Shown here piece by piece: positions 19,655 to 31,712 of a stretch of DNA of 64,000 nt. The notes under the pieces were generated by a model. That model searched no databases and was not told where the DNA came from. It saw nothing but the letters and a program-made list of their open reading frames with translations. Within the stretch, counting starts at the first letter, position 1; every line of letters begins with the position of its first letter. The position numbers and the translations under genes were made by a program. This DNA comes from Exiguobacterium sp. 9-2 (GTDB lineage Bacteria; Bacillota; Bacilli; Exiguobacteriales; Exiguobacteriaceae): positions 2,125,127-2,189,126 of the forward strand of contig NZ_CP142850.1 in the NCBI RefSeq assembly GCF_036287235.1, in the 5' to 3' direction.

Positions 19655-19945
19655 TTATTCGACCGTTTCGTCGCCCATGACAGTTGTTGATTTTTTTGTC
19701 ACTTCTGCGATAGCACTACGGTTGAATGTCAATTGTGAGTTACCTGACTTCAATGTCACCGTTGTGTCGTCGACTTTTTGGACAACCCCGTGAAGACCAC
19801 CGATCGTAACGATCGAATCGCCGCGTGAGAGTTCCGTTTGCATCTGACGCACTTGCTTCTGGCGTTTGTTCTGTGGACGGATCAACAAGAAATAGAACAC
19901 CACGAAGATCAAGATCATCGGGAGGAATGTGATTAAGCCTTCCAT
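19655..19945 (-). CDS. yajC: Preprotein translocase subunit YajC
   Basis: YajC is a small accessory of SecDF. The 96-residue protein has one N-terminal membrane helix (about 4-22, LITFLPMILIFVVFYFLLI), then the hallmark RPQNKRQKQ and a soluble beta domain with GDSIVTIGGLHGVVQKVDD. AAAAGGAG precedes ATG 19945. It lies between tgt and secD. Confidence 0.95.
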   Translation of the reverse strand: MEGLITFLPMILIFVVFYFLLIRPQNKRQKQVRQMQTELSRGDSIVTIGGLHGVVQKVDDTTVTLKSGNSQLTFNRSAIAEVTKKSTTVMGDETVE

Positions 19946-20017
19946 CTGATTCAGCTCCTTTTATCATTCAAATCACGTTCATTATACCGTGAAAGAATTG
20001 ATTTGTCAGACGATTTG

Positions 20018-22203
<2,186 letters not shown>

Positions 22204-22207
22204 TGGT

Positions 22208-23203
22208 TCAATTTCCTTCTTTCAGTCCTAAATGTTGGCGGGCGAACGGTGTTAAGACACGTCCGCGCGGGGTACGTTGTAAAAAGCCTTGTTGCAACAG
22301 ATATGGTTCATACACATCTTCAATCGTCTGCGCATCTTCTCCGATTGTCGCTGCAATCGTCTCAAGACCGACCGGACCACCGGCAAACCGTTCTGCAAGC
22401 GATCGTAGTAAACGATGGTCGACATCGTCGAGTCCGAGCGCATCGACATGCAAGCGATCAAGTGCACTTGTCGCAAGCGAGGCATCGATCTCGGTTTGAT
22501 GAGCAACTTGAGCGAAGTCACGGACACGCCGTAACAACCGGTTCGCGACACGTGGTGTTCCGCGTGAACGAAGGGCGATCGCTTCTGCTGCGAGACGATC
22601 CGCTTCGAATCCAAACAACCGTGACGTCCGGGTCACGATGGCAGACAACTCTGACATCGTATAATATTCAAGCTTCAGCGTCACGCCAAAACGATCACGT
22701 AGCGGTGCCGACAGCATCCCGGCACGCGTCGTCGCACCGACGAGTGTAAATGGTGGCAAGTCGATCCGAACGCTACGCGCGAGTTCCCCTTGACCGATGA
22801 CGATATCGAGACAATAGTCTTCCATTGCCGGATATAGAATCTCTTCGATCGATCGACTCAACCGATGAATCTCATCGATGAACAGGACGTCTCCCGGCTC
22901 AAGAGATGAGAGAATTGCCGCCAGATCACCTGGTCGTTCGATCGCAGGACCGGCTGTCGTCTTGATGCCGACCCCCATCTCGTTTGCGATGATTGTCGCA
23001 AGCGTCGTCTTACCAAGACCTGGAGGACCGTAGAGAAGAACGTGATCGAGTGTTTCCTGACGAATTTTTGCTGCCTCGATGAAGACACTTAAGTTTCCTT
23101 TTGCTTTCTCCTGCCCGATATATTGCTCGAGCGTCTGAGGACGCAGACTCCACTCTTCTTGATCTTCCGCATGGGCGGATTCTGACAAAATGCGCTCTTC
23201 CAT
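22208..23203 (-). CDS. ruvB: Holliday junction helicase RuvB
   Basis: RuvB is the hexameric AAA+ motor for branch migration. The 331 residues include Walker [13 protein letters not shown] (about 59-70), Walker [11 protein letters not shown], sensor 1 LVGATTRAG and the C-terminal winged helix ending near [21 protein letters not shown] precedes ATG 23203, 4 bases after ruvA. Confidence 0.97.
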   Translation of the reverse strand: MEERILSESAHAEDQEEWSLRPQTLEQYIGQEKAKGNLSVFIEAAKIRQETLDHVLLYGPPGLGKTTLATIIANEMGVGIKTTAGPAIERPGDLAAILSSLEPGDVLFIDEIHRLSRSIEEILYPAMEDYCLDIVIGQGELARSVRIDLPPFTLVGATTRAGMLSAPLRDRFGVTLKLEYYTMSELSAIVTRTSRLFGFEADRLAAEAIALRSRGTPRVANRLLRRVRDFAQVAHQTEIDASLATSALDRLHVDALGLDDVDHRLLRSLAERFAGGPVGLETIAATIGEDAQTIEDVYEPYLLQQGFLQRTPRGRVLTPFARQHLGLKEGN

Positions 23204-23207
23204 GTCC

Positions 23208-23801
23208 TCACCTCACATTCAATAACAACTGGAGTGCCCGTTTAACATATTGATCCGTTGACAGGACTTCTGCCTGCAACGCTTTTTTGACTTTTTCGAC
23301 TTCTCGATCACTGTAACCGAGCGCCGTCAGAGCTTCACAGGCTTCGTTCAGCTCTGCGTTACCTTGTGCGAACAAGCCTTCGCTCGGTACGTAGTCTGGC
23401 GCGAGCTCTGCTAACTTTCCTTTTAGGTCGAGTGTCATTTGTTTTGCTGTCTTTTTGCCGACACCTGGGAACTTGACGAGATAACTTTCCTTTTCTTGTT
23501 CGATCGCTTCAACAAGCGCATCGACATTCCCTGATGCGACGATTGCAAGCGCTCCTTTTGGTCCGATCCCTGTCACACCGAGCAACTTCGTGAACAAGGC
23601 ACGCTCACGCCGGGAACGGAATCCGAATAAGACTTCTTGGTCCTCACGGACATAGTGATACGTATATACGATGATCTGTTCGTCTCCGGTCCGATAAAAA
23701 AACGGGTTCGGTGCTACGATCTTGTAGCCAATCCCGCCAACTTCTACCGTCACGAATTCCGCACAGACATAAGCGACTTCGCCGCGTACGAATTCTATCA
23801 A
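23208..23801 (-). CDS. ruvA: Holliday junction DNA-binding protein RuvA
   Basis: RuvA forms the tetramer that holds the junction for RuvB. Starting from TTG 23801 it has 197 residues: OB fold ([20 protein letters not shown]), two helix-hairpin-helix motifs ([15 protein letters not shown] and [15 protein letters not shown]) and the C-terminal RuvB-contact domain. TTG is preferred because GGGAG precedes it and IEF follows as in Bacillus RuvA; the frame stays open 17 codons further upstream to an ATG without a better ribosome-binding site. No ruvC is present, as expected in Firmicutes (RecU). Confidence 0.93.
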   Translation of the reverse strand: MIEFVRGEVAYVCAEFVTVEVGGIGYKIVAPNPFFYRTGDEQIIVYTYHYVREDQEVLFGFRSRRERALFTKLLGVTGIGPKGALAIVASGNVDALVEAIEQEKESYLVKFPGVGKKTAKQMTLDLKGKLAELAPDYVPSEGLFAQGNAELNEACEALTALGYSDREVEKVKKALQAEVLSTDQYVKRALQLLLNVR

Positions 23802-23838
23802 TGTGGAACGCTCCCATCTATAAACAAACTCTCGTGTT

Positions 23839-23868
23839 ATTGTAGCATACATCTTCGTTTGGCTTCAA
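23839..23868 (-). promoter_or_regulatory. Promoter of ruvA-ruvB-queA-tgt
   Basis: TTGAAG (23863-23868), 18 bases, TACAAT (23839-23844) on the minus strand, between the nadA terminator and the ruvA start. It supports the downstream TTG start, since the upstream ATG would lie right at the transcription start. Confidence 0.65.
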
Positions 23869-23920
23869 AGCGTTCTTCAGCAAAAATCAATACATACGTT
23901 CGCTCTCTCAATCAGAAGAC

Positions 23921-23953
23921 AAAAAGCGTGATCGTTTGCACGACCACGCTCTC
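23921..23953 (-). terminator. Terminator after nadA
   Basis: Stem AGCGTGGTCGT / ACGATCACGCT (one mismatch) followed by TTTTT on the minus strand. Confidence 0.85.
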
Positions 23954-23963
23954 ACTCTCTATT

Positions 23964-25061
23964 TTACGAACGCTCAAGCATTCGTTCGAGCGCCAACACG
24001 GCATGCCGCGTCGTCTCTGCGTCGACTTTAATGATGTTGACCGGCTCACCTGCTTCGACTTGTTCGAGCGCCCACGCTAAATGCGGCAAGTCAATCCGGT
24101 TCATCGTCAGACATGGACACATGAACGGATTGAGCGACACGATGTCAAGATCCGGATGAGTCGTCGCGAGTCGATTGACGAGGTTCATCTCTGTTCCGAT
24201 CGCCCACTTCGTTCCAGGAGCAGCCTGTTCGATTTGTTGAATGATGTACGCAGTTGATCCATTGAGATCAGACGCTACTACGACTTCATGCGAACATTCC
24301 GGGTGAACGAGAATCTTTCGCTCCGGATCCGTCTTACGGAACTGTTCAATTTGACCGACTGTGAATTTCTCATGCACTGAGCAGTGCCCTTTCCATAAGA
24401 TGACGCGGACGTCTTGGTCCTCCCCGTCAAAAACGAGTTCGTCGCGAATCGGATCCCAAATCGCCATCTGCTCTAACGGAATTCCGAGCGCATGTGCCGT
24501 ATTGCGACCGAGATGTTGATCCGGCAGGAAGAATAAGATGTCTCGTTCAGCAAGCGCCCACTCGACCATCTGGACAGCGTTCGATGATGTCACCGTCGCC
24601 CCACCGTGACGACCGACGAATGCTTTGATGGCTGCTGTCGAATTGACATACGTCAACGGTAAGATCGAATCTCCGAACCGTTCCGTCAAGATCGTAAAGG
24701 CACGCTCCGTTTGTATATCATTCGCCATATCTGCCATCGAACAGCCAGCGCGCATGTCAGGCAAAACGACCGTATGTGACGCATCGGTCAGCATGTCTGC
24801 TGTCTCCGCCATAAAATGAACACCGCAAAAGACCGTATATTCGGCTTCTGTCATCTGCTTCGCGACTTGTGCAAGCTGGAGCGAATCTCCCGTCGCATCC
24901 GCGAACTGGACGACTTCGTCTTTTTGATAGTGGTGGGCGGGTAAGAACAAGCGACTGCCCATCCGTGCTTTGACCCCTTCGATGATCGCAATCAATTCTG
25001 CTTCTGATTGCTGTAAGTATGACGCCGGAATTCCTTCGTGACGTAATAGATCAAATGACAT
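23964..25061 (-). CDS. nadA: Quinolinate synthase NadA
   Basis: NadA condenses iminoaspartate with dihydroxyacetone phosphate to quinolinate using a [4Fe-4S] cluster. The 365-residue protein is the long Bacillus-type with cysteines at 79, 107, 227, 256, 315 and 317; by analogy with B. subtilis NadA the cluster ligands should be among 107, 227, 256 and the C315/C317 pair in [16 protein letters not shown] lies in the nadC end and precedes ATG 25061 (11-base overlap). Last gene of nadB-nadC-nadA; the nearby nifS-type desulfurase probably supplies its cluster sulfur. Confidence 0.96.
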   Translation of the reverse strand: MSFDLLRHEGIPASYLQQSEAELIAIIEGVKARMGSRLFLPAHHYQKDEVVQFADATGDSLQLAQVAKQMTEAEYTVFCGVHFMAETADMLTDASHTVVLPDMRAGCSMADMANDIQTERAFTILTERFGDSILPLTYVNSTAAIKAFVGRHGGATVTSSNAVQMVEWALAERDILFFLPDQHLGRNTAHALGIPLEQMAIWDPIRDELVFDGEDQDVRVILWKGHCSVHEKFTVGQIEQFRKTDPERKILVHPECSHEVVVASDLNGSTAYIIQQIEQAAPGTKWAIGTEMNLVNRLATTHPDLDIVSLNPFMCPCLTMNRIDLPHLAWALEQVEAGEPVNIIKVDAETTRHAVLALERMLERS

Positions 25062-25902
25062 CTTTTTTTCCTCCTTCGATTTTCATACTAATATCAAGTG
25101 CTGTTGCTGAATGCGTCAATGCACCGAGTGAGATGACGTCTGCTCCGCTATCCGCGAAGTCTGATAACGTGTCTATCGTAATCCCGCCGGATAGTTCGAC
25201 CGTGATATGTGGTGGAATCAATTGCCGGAGCTGTTTGATTTCTGCTGGTGTTCGGTTATCGAGCATGATGATATCGACTTTTGCAGCCACTGCCTCAAGC
25301 ACTTCCGCTTCCGTCTCAACTTCGACTTCGATTGGTGTCGTATGACCTGCGACTCGTTTTGCTCGCATCACCGCTTCCGTAATCGATCCCGCGACCGTGA
25401 TGTGGTTATCTTTGATCATGACCGCGTCATCGAGTCGTCCGCGATGACTATAGCCACCACCGACGCGAACGGCGTGTTTTTCTAGCATCCGTAATCCAGG
25501 AGTCGTCTTCCGTGTATCCGTGATTCGGATTCGTCCTGCTACTACCTCGACCGCTTGACGTGTCTGCGTCGCAATCCCAGATAAGCGTTGCACAAGGTTC
25601 AAAGCGACGCGTTCTCCGCTTAAAATATCCTGTAACGAACCAGACCACTCAGCAAGAAGCGTTCCTCGCGTGACGACCGTCCCTTCCGCTATATGAATCG
25701 TCACGTTGACTTGTAACAGATGCGCCATCTCACGAATAATGTCTACTCCACAGAAGACACCGTCTTCCTTTGCTAAAAAACGACCGGTTCCGCGTTCTTG
25801 TCCCGTCAGACATCCTTCACTCGTGATATCCCACTGTCCGATGTCCTCGATTAAAAATGCCTCCAGTTGTTGCCGTAACTGCCACTTGTTCAATGTTCTC
25901 AT
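25051..25902 (-). CDS. nadC: Nicotinate-nucleotide pyrophosphorylase (carboxylating) NadC
   Basis: NadC converts quinolinate and PRPP to nicotinate mononucleotide. The 283-residue protein shows [18 protein letters not shown], the active-site [22 protein letters not shown] segment (about 149-170) and MIKDNH. Start ATG 25902 aligns with the Bacillus N-terminus ([14 protein letters not shown]), though its SD (AGGAG) is only about 3 bases away; a TTG three codons later would have better spacing. The start lies 86 bases inside nadB in another frame. Confidence 0.94.
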   Translation of the reverse strand: MRTLNKWQLRQQLEAFLIEDIGQWDITSEGCLTGQERGTGRFLAKEDGVFCGVDIIREMAHLLQVNVTIHIAEGTVVTRGTLLAEWSGSLQDILSGERVALNLVQRLSGIATQTRQAVEVVAGRIRITDTRKTTPGLRMLEKHAVRVGGGYSHRGRLDDAVMIKDNHITVAGSITEAVMRAKRVAGHTTPIEVEVETEAEVLEAVAAKVDIIMLDNRTPAEIKQLRQLIPPHITVELSGGITIDTLSDFADSGADVISLGALTHSATALDISMKIEGGKKDVI

Positions 25903-27286
25903 CCTCTCCTGTCAACCGACTTCGCGCCCCTTCAAGCAATAGACATGCTGTCACGTAACGTAATCGATTTTCTTCTGCTTCCTGTCCGGATTCTTCTAAT
26001 GTCCAGCCTTTTAACGCATCCAGACATTCTTGTACCTGCCTAACATCCATTTCGACACCGATGACCTGCGATATACGGTCTGTTACGGAACGAAGTGTTC
26101 CTGAACGTCGTTTCACTTGTTTTACTGATGGTCCCGGTAACAACTCGAGCTGTTCTGCTACTGCTTTCCCCATGACGACACACTCAAGAAGCGAGTTCGA
26201 CGCCAGACGATTTCGACCGTGCAGTCCGATCGATGCTGTCTCGCCGACCGCGTAAAGTCCTTCGACATTCGTCTGCCCTGTCAGATCGGTCTCGATTCCC
26301 CCCATTAAGAAATGAATGCCTGGTGAGATTTCAACGAGATCCGGATTTATGTTCAGTTTTTCACATTTTTCGACAAACGTTGGAAACCGTTTTGTTCGAT
26401 CAACGACTTTTGACGTGTCGAGATAGACCGGTTCGTGTTTTCGCACCTCATGGATTCGCTTTGCGACTTCATCGCGCGCCGCTAAATCTTGCATCGGATG
26501 ATCCGCCATGATCCGGTCACCGCTTTTCGTCACAAGTGTCGCTCCTGCACCGCGTAGTGCTTCCGTAATCAAACCTTCTGAGCGACCTGCATGAACAAGT
26601 ACCGTCGGATGGTGCTGGATATAGCCGAGATCACGAATCGTCGCCCCTGCTTCAAAAGCTAGTGCAATCCCATTTCCTTGAATCGATGGATCATTCGTCG
26701 ACGACGCGAATATTCCACCAACTCCACCAGTAGCGAGAATCGTTGCTCGCGCCACAATCTCGATCGGTTCTCCATGGCTATATCCAACTGCACCTACAAC
26801 CTGTCCATTTACTTGAATCAATTCCGTGATACACGTCTGCTCAAGAATCGGAAAAGGCACTCGCGGCATTAACGTCTCCATGATTCGTTTGCCAGTCTCG
26901 TCCCCGCCAGAGTGATAAATCCGCGGCAAACGGTGCGCACCTTCTCGACCAAGCAAGAACTCTCCCTCGGATTGATCAAACGGGACACCTTGTCGTAACA
27001 AGAATTCCATTGCCTCGGCTCCTGATCGGGTCACATAATCAACAGCGGACGGATTGATGCGCCCTTTTGCCGCCTGACACGTATCTTCAAAATGACCACG
27101 ATGATCAACTTCCGCATAAGCAGAAGCAATCCCACCTTGTGCTCGGATAGAGTTGGTCTCAAATCGCGTGCCTTTTGTGACAAGCAACGCTTCAGTTCCA
27201 GGCGGAAGATGCAAGGCGACCGAAATCGCAGCAAGCCCTGTTCCAATGATCAACACATCCGTCTCAAGCCTTTTATGTAAAGACAT
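25817..27286 (-). CDS. nadB: L-aspartate oxidase NadB
   Basis: NadB is an FAD enzyme that oxidises aspartate to iminoaspartate. The 489 residues begin with the dinucleotide motif VLIIGTGLAAISVAL, and contain NSIRAQGGIASA, HPTVL, GGIETDLTGQTNVEGLYAVGE and the active-site GRNRLASNSLLE. The catalytic part is complete. The tail is unusual: after the helical domain (RYVTACLLLEGA, where the family normally continues to an ESRGxHYRxDYP end) the frame reads [10 protein letters not shown] and then non-homologous residues through the first 86 bases of nadC. A shortened or frameshifted C-terminus is suspected (see findings). AGAGGTG precedes ATG 27286. Confidence 0.93.
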   Translation of the reverse strand: MSLHKRLETDVLIIGTGLAAISVALHLPPGTEALLVTKGTRFETNSIRAQGGIASAYAEVDHRGHFEDTCQAAKGRINPSAVDYVTRSGAEAMEFLLRQGVPFDQSEGEFLLGREGAHRLPRIYHSGGDETGKRIMETLMPRVPFPILEQTCITELIQVNGQVVGAVGYSHGEPIEIVARATILATGGVGGIFASSTNDPSIQGNGIALAFEAGATIRDLGYIQHHPTVLVHAGRSEGLITEALRGAGATLVTKSGDRIMADHPMQDLAARDEVAKRIHEVRKHEPVYLDTSKVVDRTKRFPTFVEKCEKLNINPDLVEISPGIHFLMGGIETDLTGQTNVEGLYAVGETASIGLHGRNRLASNSLLECVVMGKAVAEQLELLPGPSVKQVKRRSGTLRSVTDRISQVIGVEMDVRQVQECLDALKGWTLEESGQEAEENRLRYVTACLLLEGARSRLTGEDENIEQVAVTATTGGIFNRGHRTVGYHE

Positions 27287-27302
27287 ATGTTTTACACCTC
27301 TA

Positions 27303-27331
27303 TATCTAAATGTTTACTATTGACTTGACAA
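27303..27331 (-). promoter_or_regulatory. Promoter of nadB-nadC-nadA
   Basis: TTGTCA (27326-27331), 17 bases, TAGATA (27303-27308) on the minus strand. The -35 region is shared with the divergent nifS promoter side, which has TTGACA at 27325-27330 but only a poor -10. Confidence 0.55.
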
Positions 27332-27332
27332 T
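27319..27332. promoter_or_regulatory. Candidate NiaR operator
   Basis: Imperfect palindrome ATTG-ACTTGA-CAAT lies over the -35 boxes of both nadB and nifS. NiaR (gene at 28492) represses NAD synthesis genes in Bacillales, and a site here would control both arms. The palindrome was found by eye and not matched against a NiaR motif. Confidence 0.4.
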
Positions 27333-27384
27333 AAGTTTGGCATACTTTTAGCTGAGTGACAAGACGAAAGGACAGGATTTTTTC

Positions 27385-28467
27385 ATGATCTATCTCGATT
27401 ACGCAGCTACTACTCCGCTGCATCCACAAGCACTCGATCATTATCAACAAGCCGCTCAGTCGTTCTACGGCAACAGTTCTTCTCTTCATGACATCGGTGG
27501 GGATGCAGAACGCCTGCTTCAACGAGCACGACAGTATCTGATGCAACAATTAGATCAAAAAGAAGGATCTATCATCTTTACAGGAAGCGGTTCAGAAGCA
27601 AATTACATCGCTTTGACACACTTGATACGACAGAGTAACAAATCAGTTGTCTTGACACTTCGGTGTGAACACGACTCGGTCTTGCTTCCACTTGCGCGTT
27701 GGGCACAAGAAACACGTCATCTTTCTCTACTGCCGGACGGAACGTTCGACTGGGATCGATTCGTTACGGCTTGTACGGAAGAGGTTGGTGTCGTCTCGAT
27801 TCAACACGTCAATTCGGATACCGGTTTTCGGTTCCCAGTCGAACGAATTGCAGTATATTGTCAATCACGCGGGATTTTGTTTCATTGCGATGGGGTTCAA
27901 GGATTTTTAAAAGATGATGTTACCATTGACTCCTTTGACGCCTACACGATGAGTAGCCATAAAGTCTACGGTCCTAAAGGGTTAGGTGCTCTGTATTTGC
28001 GACGACCGCTCTTTAGTCCATACTACGAAGGACATCATGAGTTCGGGATTCGCCCAGGCACAGTCGATGTTCCGGGAATTGCCGCCTTCATCGCTGCCTG
28101 TGAGGCGTCGCGCTTAGAAAATCCAGGAATCCAGGCATCCAGTCAGGTATTTCGTGGTATGCTAAAAAAAACATTGTCTTCGTCTCGTTATCTGATCGTT
28201 GAATCTCCAACGCAACTGGCTTCGATCTGTGCCATCCATACGAAACAACGGGACGGTCAACACGCGTTGCTCGCCTTGAATCGTGCTGGAATCGCCGTTT
28301 CCGCTGGTAGTGCTTGTCGGGCAGGAGAAAACGGTCCGAATGCGACATTGCGTGCGATCGGTTTTGACGAATCAGCGGCTCATGGATTGATCCGACTCAG
28401 TTTTGGAAAACACACGACGAACGAAGAAATCGAACAGTGCATTGATGTGTTGAACACGATCTCATGA
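27385..28467 (+). CDS. nifS: NifS-type cysteine desulfurase of the NAD locus
   Basis: A PLP-dependent desulfurase of 360 residues: EHDSVL histidine motif near 95-100, PLP lysine Lys193 (MSSHKVYGPKG) and persulfide Cys311 (SAGSACRAGE). In Bacillus the equivalent gene lies divergent to nadB and is needed to build the NadA cluster (established), and the layout here is the same. It is clearly distinct from the yrvO product at 2055. GAAAGGACAGG precedes ATG 27385. niaR follows after 24 bases, so the two form an operon divergent from nadBCA. Confidence 0.92.
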   Translation: MIYLDYAATTPLHPQALDHYQQAAQSFYGNSSSLHDIGGDAERLLQRARQYLMQQLDQKEGSIIFTGSGSEANYIALTHLIRQSNKSVVLTLRCEHDSVLLPLARWAQETRHLSLLPDGTFDWDRFVTACTEEVGVVSIQHVNSDTGFRFPVERIAVYCQSRGILFHCDGVQGFLKDDVTIDSFDAYTMSSHKVYGPKGLGALYLRRPLFSPYYEGHHEFGIRPGTVDVPGIAAFIAACEASRLENPGIQASSQVFRGMLKKTLSSSRYLIVESPTQLASICAIHTKQRDGQHALLALNRAGIAVSAGSACRAGENGPNATLRAIGFDESAAHGLIRLSFGKHTTNEEIEQCIDVLNTIS

Positions 28468-28491
28468 CACTGGAGAAAGGTAGGAGACATC

Positions 28492-29034
28492 ATGGGGAAA
28501 CGCATCTCCGGAGAAGAACGCCGGAAATCATTACTTCGTATGATTGAGGAAAGTGAACAACCTGTTACGGGAACAGCACTGGCGAAACAAGCAGGCGTCA
28601 GCCGCCAAGTGATCGTGCAGGATTTATCATTGTTAAAAGCAAAAGGATATCCCGTCATCGCGACAGCTCGTGGGTATTTGATCAATGACCCTGAAATCGA
28701 CGGTTCGAAATTACGCCGCAAGATCGTCTGTCGCCACGGCATCGAGCAATTAAAGGATGAATGTGATGCCATCGTTGACGAAGGCGTCGTCATCCGCGAT
28801 GTCATCATCGAGCATCCTGTCTACGGCTTCATTACAGGTGAGTTGATGCTAAAAAGCCGCCGAGATGTCCGTGTACTGCTTGAACAGCTAGAGGAGACAC
28901 AAGCTACTCCACTGTCGAGCTTGACCGACGGAGTCCATATCCATACGCTTGAAGCGGATCATGAAGACGCACTAGAAGCCGCCATCGCAAAACTTGACCA
29001 TCTTGGAATCCTCGTCTCGGAACTCGATGTCTGA
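28492..29034 (+). CDS. niaR: NAD-biosynthesis repressor NiaR (HTH + 3H domain)
   Basis: NiaR (YrxA/NadR of Bacillus) binds nicotinate and represses NAD synthesis and niacin uptake genes. The 180-residue protein has an N-terminal helix-turn-helix (about 6-60, TALAKQAGVSRQVIVQDLSLLKAKGY) and a C-terminal 3H domain with its three conserved histidine regions: CRHGIEQLKDE, VIIEHPVYG and GVHIHTLEA. AGGAGA precedes ATG 28492. It lies right after nifS; its target is probably the shared nadB/nifS control region, including its own operon. Confidence 0.93.
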   Translation: MGKRISGEERRKSLLRMIEESEQPVTGTALAKQAGVSRQVIVQDLSLLKAKGYPVIATARGYLINDPEIDGSKLRRKIVCRHGIEQLKDECDAIVDEGVVIRDVIIEHPVYGFITGELMLKSRRDVRVLLEQLEETQATPLSSLTDGVHIHTLEADHEDALEAAIAKLDHLGILVSELDV

Positions 29035-29039
29035 ACATT

Positions 29040-29076
29040 AAAAAACCGCCTATTCCTAAGGAATGAGCGGTTTTTA
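29040..29076. terminator. Bidirectional terminator between niaR and the DUF21 gene
   Basis: AAAAACCGC with inner ATTCC / GGAAT and GCGGTTTTT, flanked by convergent genes. Confidence 0.9.
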
Positions 29077-29079
29077 TTG

Positions 29080-30363
29080 TTACATCGATTCAAGCGGTAG
29101 CTCTGGCATCATAGCGGGAGGATCAAACGTCGCTAAGACTTTCCGGACGCGGCGGTTCTCGATATGCAAGACCGTCAACGTGACACGTTCATAACGCATC
29201 GCCGTTCCGACGTCCGGCAGTTGTCCGCTTTCCTCCATGATCCATCCCCCAAGTGACTGGGCATCGGTGTCCGGCATCGTCAATTGAAATTGCTGACAGA
29301 AGTCTTCAATGTCATACTCTGCTAGACATTCGAATTGTTCTGGACCAATCCGTTTCGTGTATTCCAATGATTCATCGTGTTCATCCCAAATCTCCCCGAC
29401 GATTTCTTCTAAAATATCCTCAAGGGTGATCAGACCTGCCGTCCCTCCGAACTCATCGAGCACGACTGCCATATGGGACTGCTTGACTTTGAGTTCCGGC
29501 AATAAATCCATCAATCGTGTCTGTGGTACGACGAACGATACCGGTCGAATCCATTCCCGGATATCGACGGAACCATTTTTCACGTATGCACGCAGAAAGT
29601 CCCGTTCGGATAAGACACCGATGACATGATCAATCGAGTCCTTATAGACCGGTAGACGAGAATAGCCGCCTTTTTGCACTTCTGCAAGGATGTCTTCGAG
29701 CCGCGCATCGATATCGATTGCTTGAATATCTATGCGTGGCGTCAACGCATCCTCGACCGTCACATGTTGAAAATCAACCGCCTGGTGGACAAGTTCAGCT
29801 TCAGCGAGTCCCATGATCCCCTCTTCCTGACTGATATCGACGAGTGCCTTGAGTTCCTGTTCGGTCACGAGTGGCCCTTTCGGATCCGCTCCAATCAACC
29901 GAAGCGCAAACTGACGTAAGCGGAGTAACACGAAAACGAGCGGTCGAAACATCAGCAAGCACAAACGAAGTGGACGTCCGATCAACAACACATAACGTTC
30001 CGTATGTTCGCGGGCATACGACTTGGGTATCAATTCCCCGAATAACAGTAACAGAAAGAACAGCCCAAGAAAGGCAATGGCTTGCGTTGTTATCGTCTCG
30101 CCGAACTGGATGATCCACCAGCCACCAAGCAAGATGAAGCCGACATTGACGAGTGTGTTGCCAATCAAAATCGACGTCAATGTCTCTTCATAACGTTGAA
30201 GCAACCGAAACACACGGGACGCACGGGCGTCCCCTGCTTCTGATTGATGCAACAAACGCAACCGATTGACACTCGCGAGTGCTGTCTCGGCTGAAGAAAA
30301 GAACGCGGATAAGATGAGAATCGGAATTAACCAAACGAATGAAATCATGGGCAATGGGTCCAC
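29080..30363 (-). CDS. CNNM/CorC-type membrane protein (DUF21, CBS pair, CorC_HlyC)
   Basis: This 427-residue protein has the hemolysin-C-like architecture: DUF21 membrane domain (about 5-170, with SAFFSSAETALASVNRLRL and further helices such as IAFLGLFFLLLLFGELIPKSYA), a CBS pair (about 205-330, with EDALTPRIDIQAID and SRLPVYKDSIDHVIGVL) and a C-terminal CorC_HlyC domain (about 345-420, with DEFGGTAGLITLEDILEEIVGEIWDE just before). Members are implicated in Mg2+ or other divalent cation efflux (MpfA) in Bacillales; the ion here is not determined. The start is GTG 30363 with GGAGTG upstream. It occupies the place where Bacillus has pheB-pheA between niaR and obg. Confidence 0.9.
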   Translation of the reverse strand: MDPLPMISFVWLIPILILSAFFSSAETALASVNRLRLLHQSEAGDARASRVFRLLQRYEETLTSILIGNTLVNVGFILLGGWWIIQFGETITTQAIAFLGLFFLLLLFGELIPKSYAREHTERYVLLIGRPLRLCLLMFRPLVFVLLRLRQFALRLIGADPKGPLVTEQELKALVDISQEEGIMGLAEAELVHQAVDFQHVTVEDALTPRIDIQAIDIDARLEDILAEVQKGGYSRLPVYKDSIDHVIGVLSERDFLRAYVKNGSVDIREWIRPVSFVVPQTRLMDLLPELKVKQSHMAVVLDEFGGTAGLITLEDILEEIVGEIWDEHDESLEYTKRIGPEQFECLAEYDIEDFCQQFQLTMPDTDAQSLGGWIMEESGQLPDVGTAMRYERVTLTVLHIENRRVRKVLATFDPPAMMPELPLESM

Positions 30364-30401
30364 GATGCTTTCACACTCCGTTTCTTAATGGAATGAACCG
30401 C

Positions 30402-31697
30402 TTAGAAGGATGACTCAACGAATTCAAATTCGAAATCACGGATTCGAACGACATCGCCGTCGATTGCACCAAGACGACGTAACTCTTCGTCGACACCCAT
30501 TTGACGCAGTGTCCGAGCGAAACGTTTAATCGATTCTTCACGCATGAAGTTCGTCATCGTGAAGAGTTTTTCGATGCGTGGTCCTTTGATGACGAAGCAG
30601 TCGTCTTCATCTTTCGAAATCGTAAAGCCAGCTTCAGGTGCTTCATAACCGTAGACAACACGTGGTGTCGCTGTTTTCTCTTCGAGTTCCTCAAGACCGA
30701 ATTCTGGGGTCGCATCAACGAGGTCAGCAATTCGGAATAGGAGGTCACGTAATCCTTGACGTGTTGCTGCTGAAATTTCGAATACTTCAAGCTCTGGGAA
30801 AGCTTCCTTGAAGGCTTCAAGGTGTTCTGCCGCATCCGGCATATCCATCTTGTTCGCGACGACGACTTGTGGACGCTCTGTCAAGCGGAGATTATAGTCC
30901 GCGAGTTCTTTATTGATGATGTTGTAGTCTTCGATTGGATCGCGTCCTTCCATCCCACTCATGTCGATGACGTGGACGATGACTTTCGTCCGCTCGACGT
31001 GACGCAGGAACTGGTGACCGAGTCCGACGCCTTCACTTGCGCCTTCGATCAATCCTGGCAAGTCAGCCATGACGAAGCTTCGGCTATCTTCCGTTTCGAC
31101 GACGCCGATGTTCGGTGTGATCGTCGTAAAGTGATACGCGCCGATTTTCGGACGTGCTGCTGAAACGACAGATAACATCGTTGATTTCCCGACACTCGGG
31201 AAGCCGACAAGACCAACATCTGCTAGCATCTTCAGTTCAAGTTTCAAATACTTCTCTTCCCCTGGCTCACCGTTTTCTGCGTGCTCTGGAGCTGGGTTGG
31301 CTGGTGTCGCAAAACGTGTATTTCCACGTCCGCCACGTCCGCCGCGTGCGACGATCGCTTGTTGTCCATGATGGACAAGGTCAGCAATGACTGCGTTCGT
31401 ATCGTCATCATAGACGACCGTACCAGGTGGAACCTTGACGATTAAATGCTCGGCTTTACGACCGTGCATCCCTTTTGACATTCCGTTTTCACCTTGAACC
31501 GCTTTAAAGTGACGTTTGTAACGGAAGTCCATCAATGTCCGAAGTCCTTCGTCGACTTCAAGGACGACGTGAGCTCCGTGACCACCGTCACCGCCAGCAG
31601 GACCGCCGTCCGGAACGTATTTCTCGCGACGGAACGCTACTTGTCCACGTCCTCCGTCACCTGCTTTTACATAAATATTTACCTGATCGACAAACAT
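30402..31697 (-). CDS. obg: GTPase Obg
   Basis: Obg is the essential ribosome-associated GTPase. The 431 residues show the glycine-rich Obg fold (1-158, [21 protein letters not shown]), the G domain (P-loop GFPSVGKST, switch [14 protein letters not shown]) and the C-terminal OCT domain (about 345-430). AGAGGAGGGATC precedes ATG 31697, 15 bases after spo0B, in the conserved rplU-prp-rpmA-spo0B-obg order. Confidence 0.97.
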   Translation of the reverse strand: MFVDQVNIYVKAGDGGRGQVAFRREKYVPDGGPAGGDGGHGAHVVLEVDEGLRTLMDFRYKRHFKAVQGENGMSKGMHGRKAEHLIVKVPPGTVVYDDDTNAVIADLVHHGQQAIVARGGRGGRGNTRFATPANPAPEHAENGEPGEEKYLKLELKMLADVGLVGFPSVGKSTMLSVVSAARPKIGAYHFTTITPNIGVVETEDSRSFVMADLPGLIEGASEGVGLGHQFLRHVERTKVIVHVIDMSGMEGRDPIEDYNIINKELADYNLRLTERPQVVVANKMDMPDAAEHLEAFKEAFPELEVFEISAATRQGLRDLLFRIADLVDATPEFGLEELEEKTATPRVVYGYEAPEAGFTISKDEDDCFVIKGPRIEKLFTMTNFMREESIKRFARTLRQMGVDEELRRLGAIDGDVVRIRDFEFEFVESSF

Positions 31698-31712
31698 GTC
31701 GGATCCCTCCTC

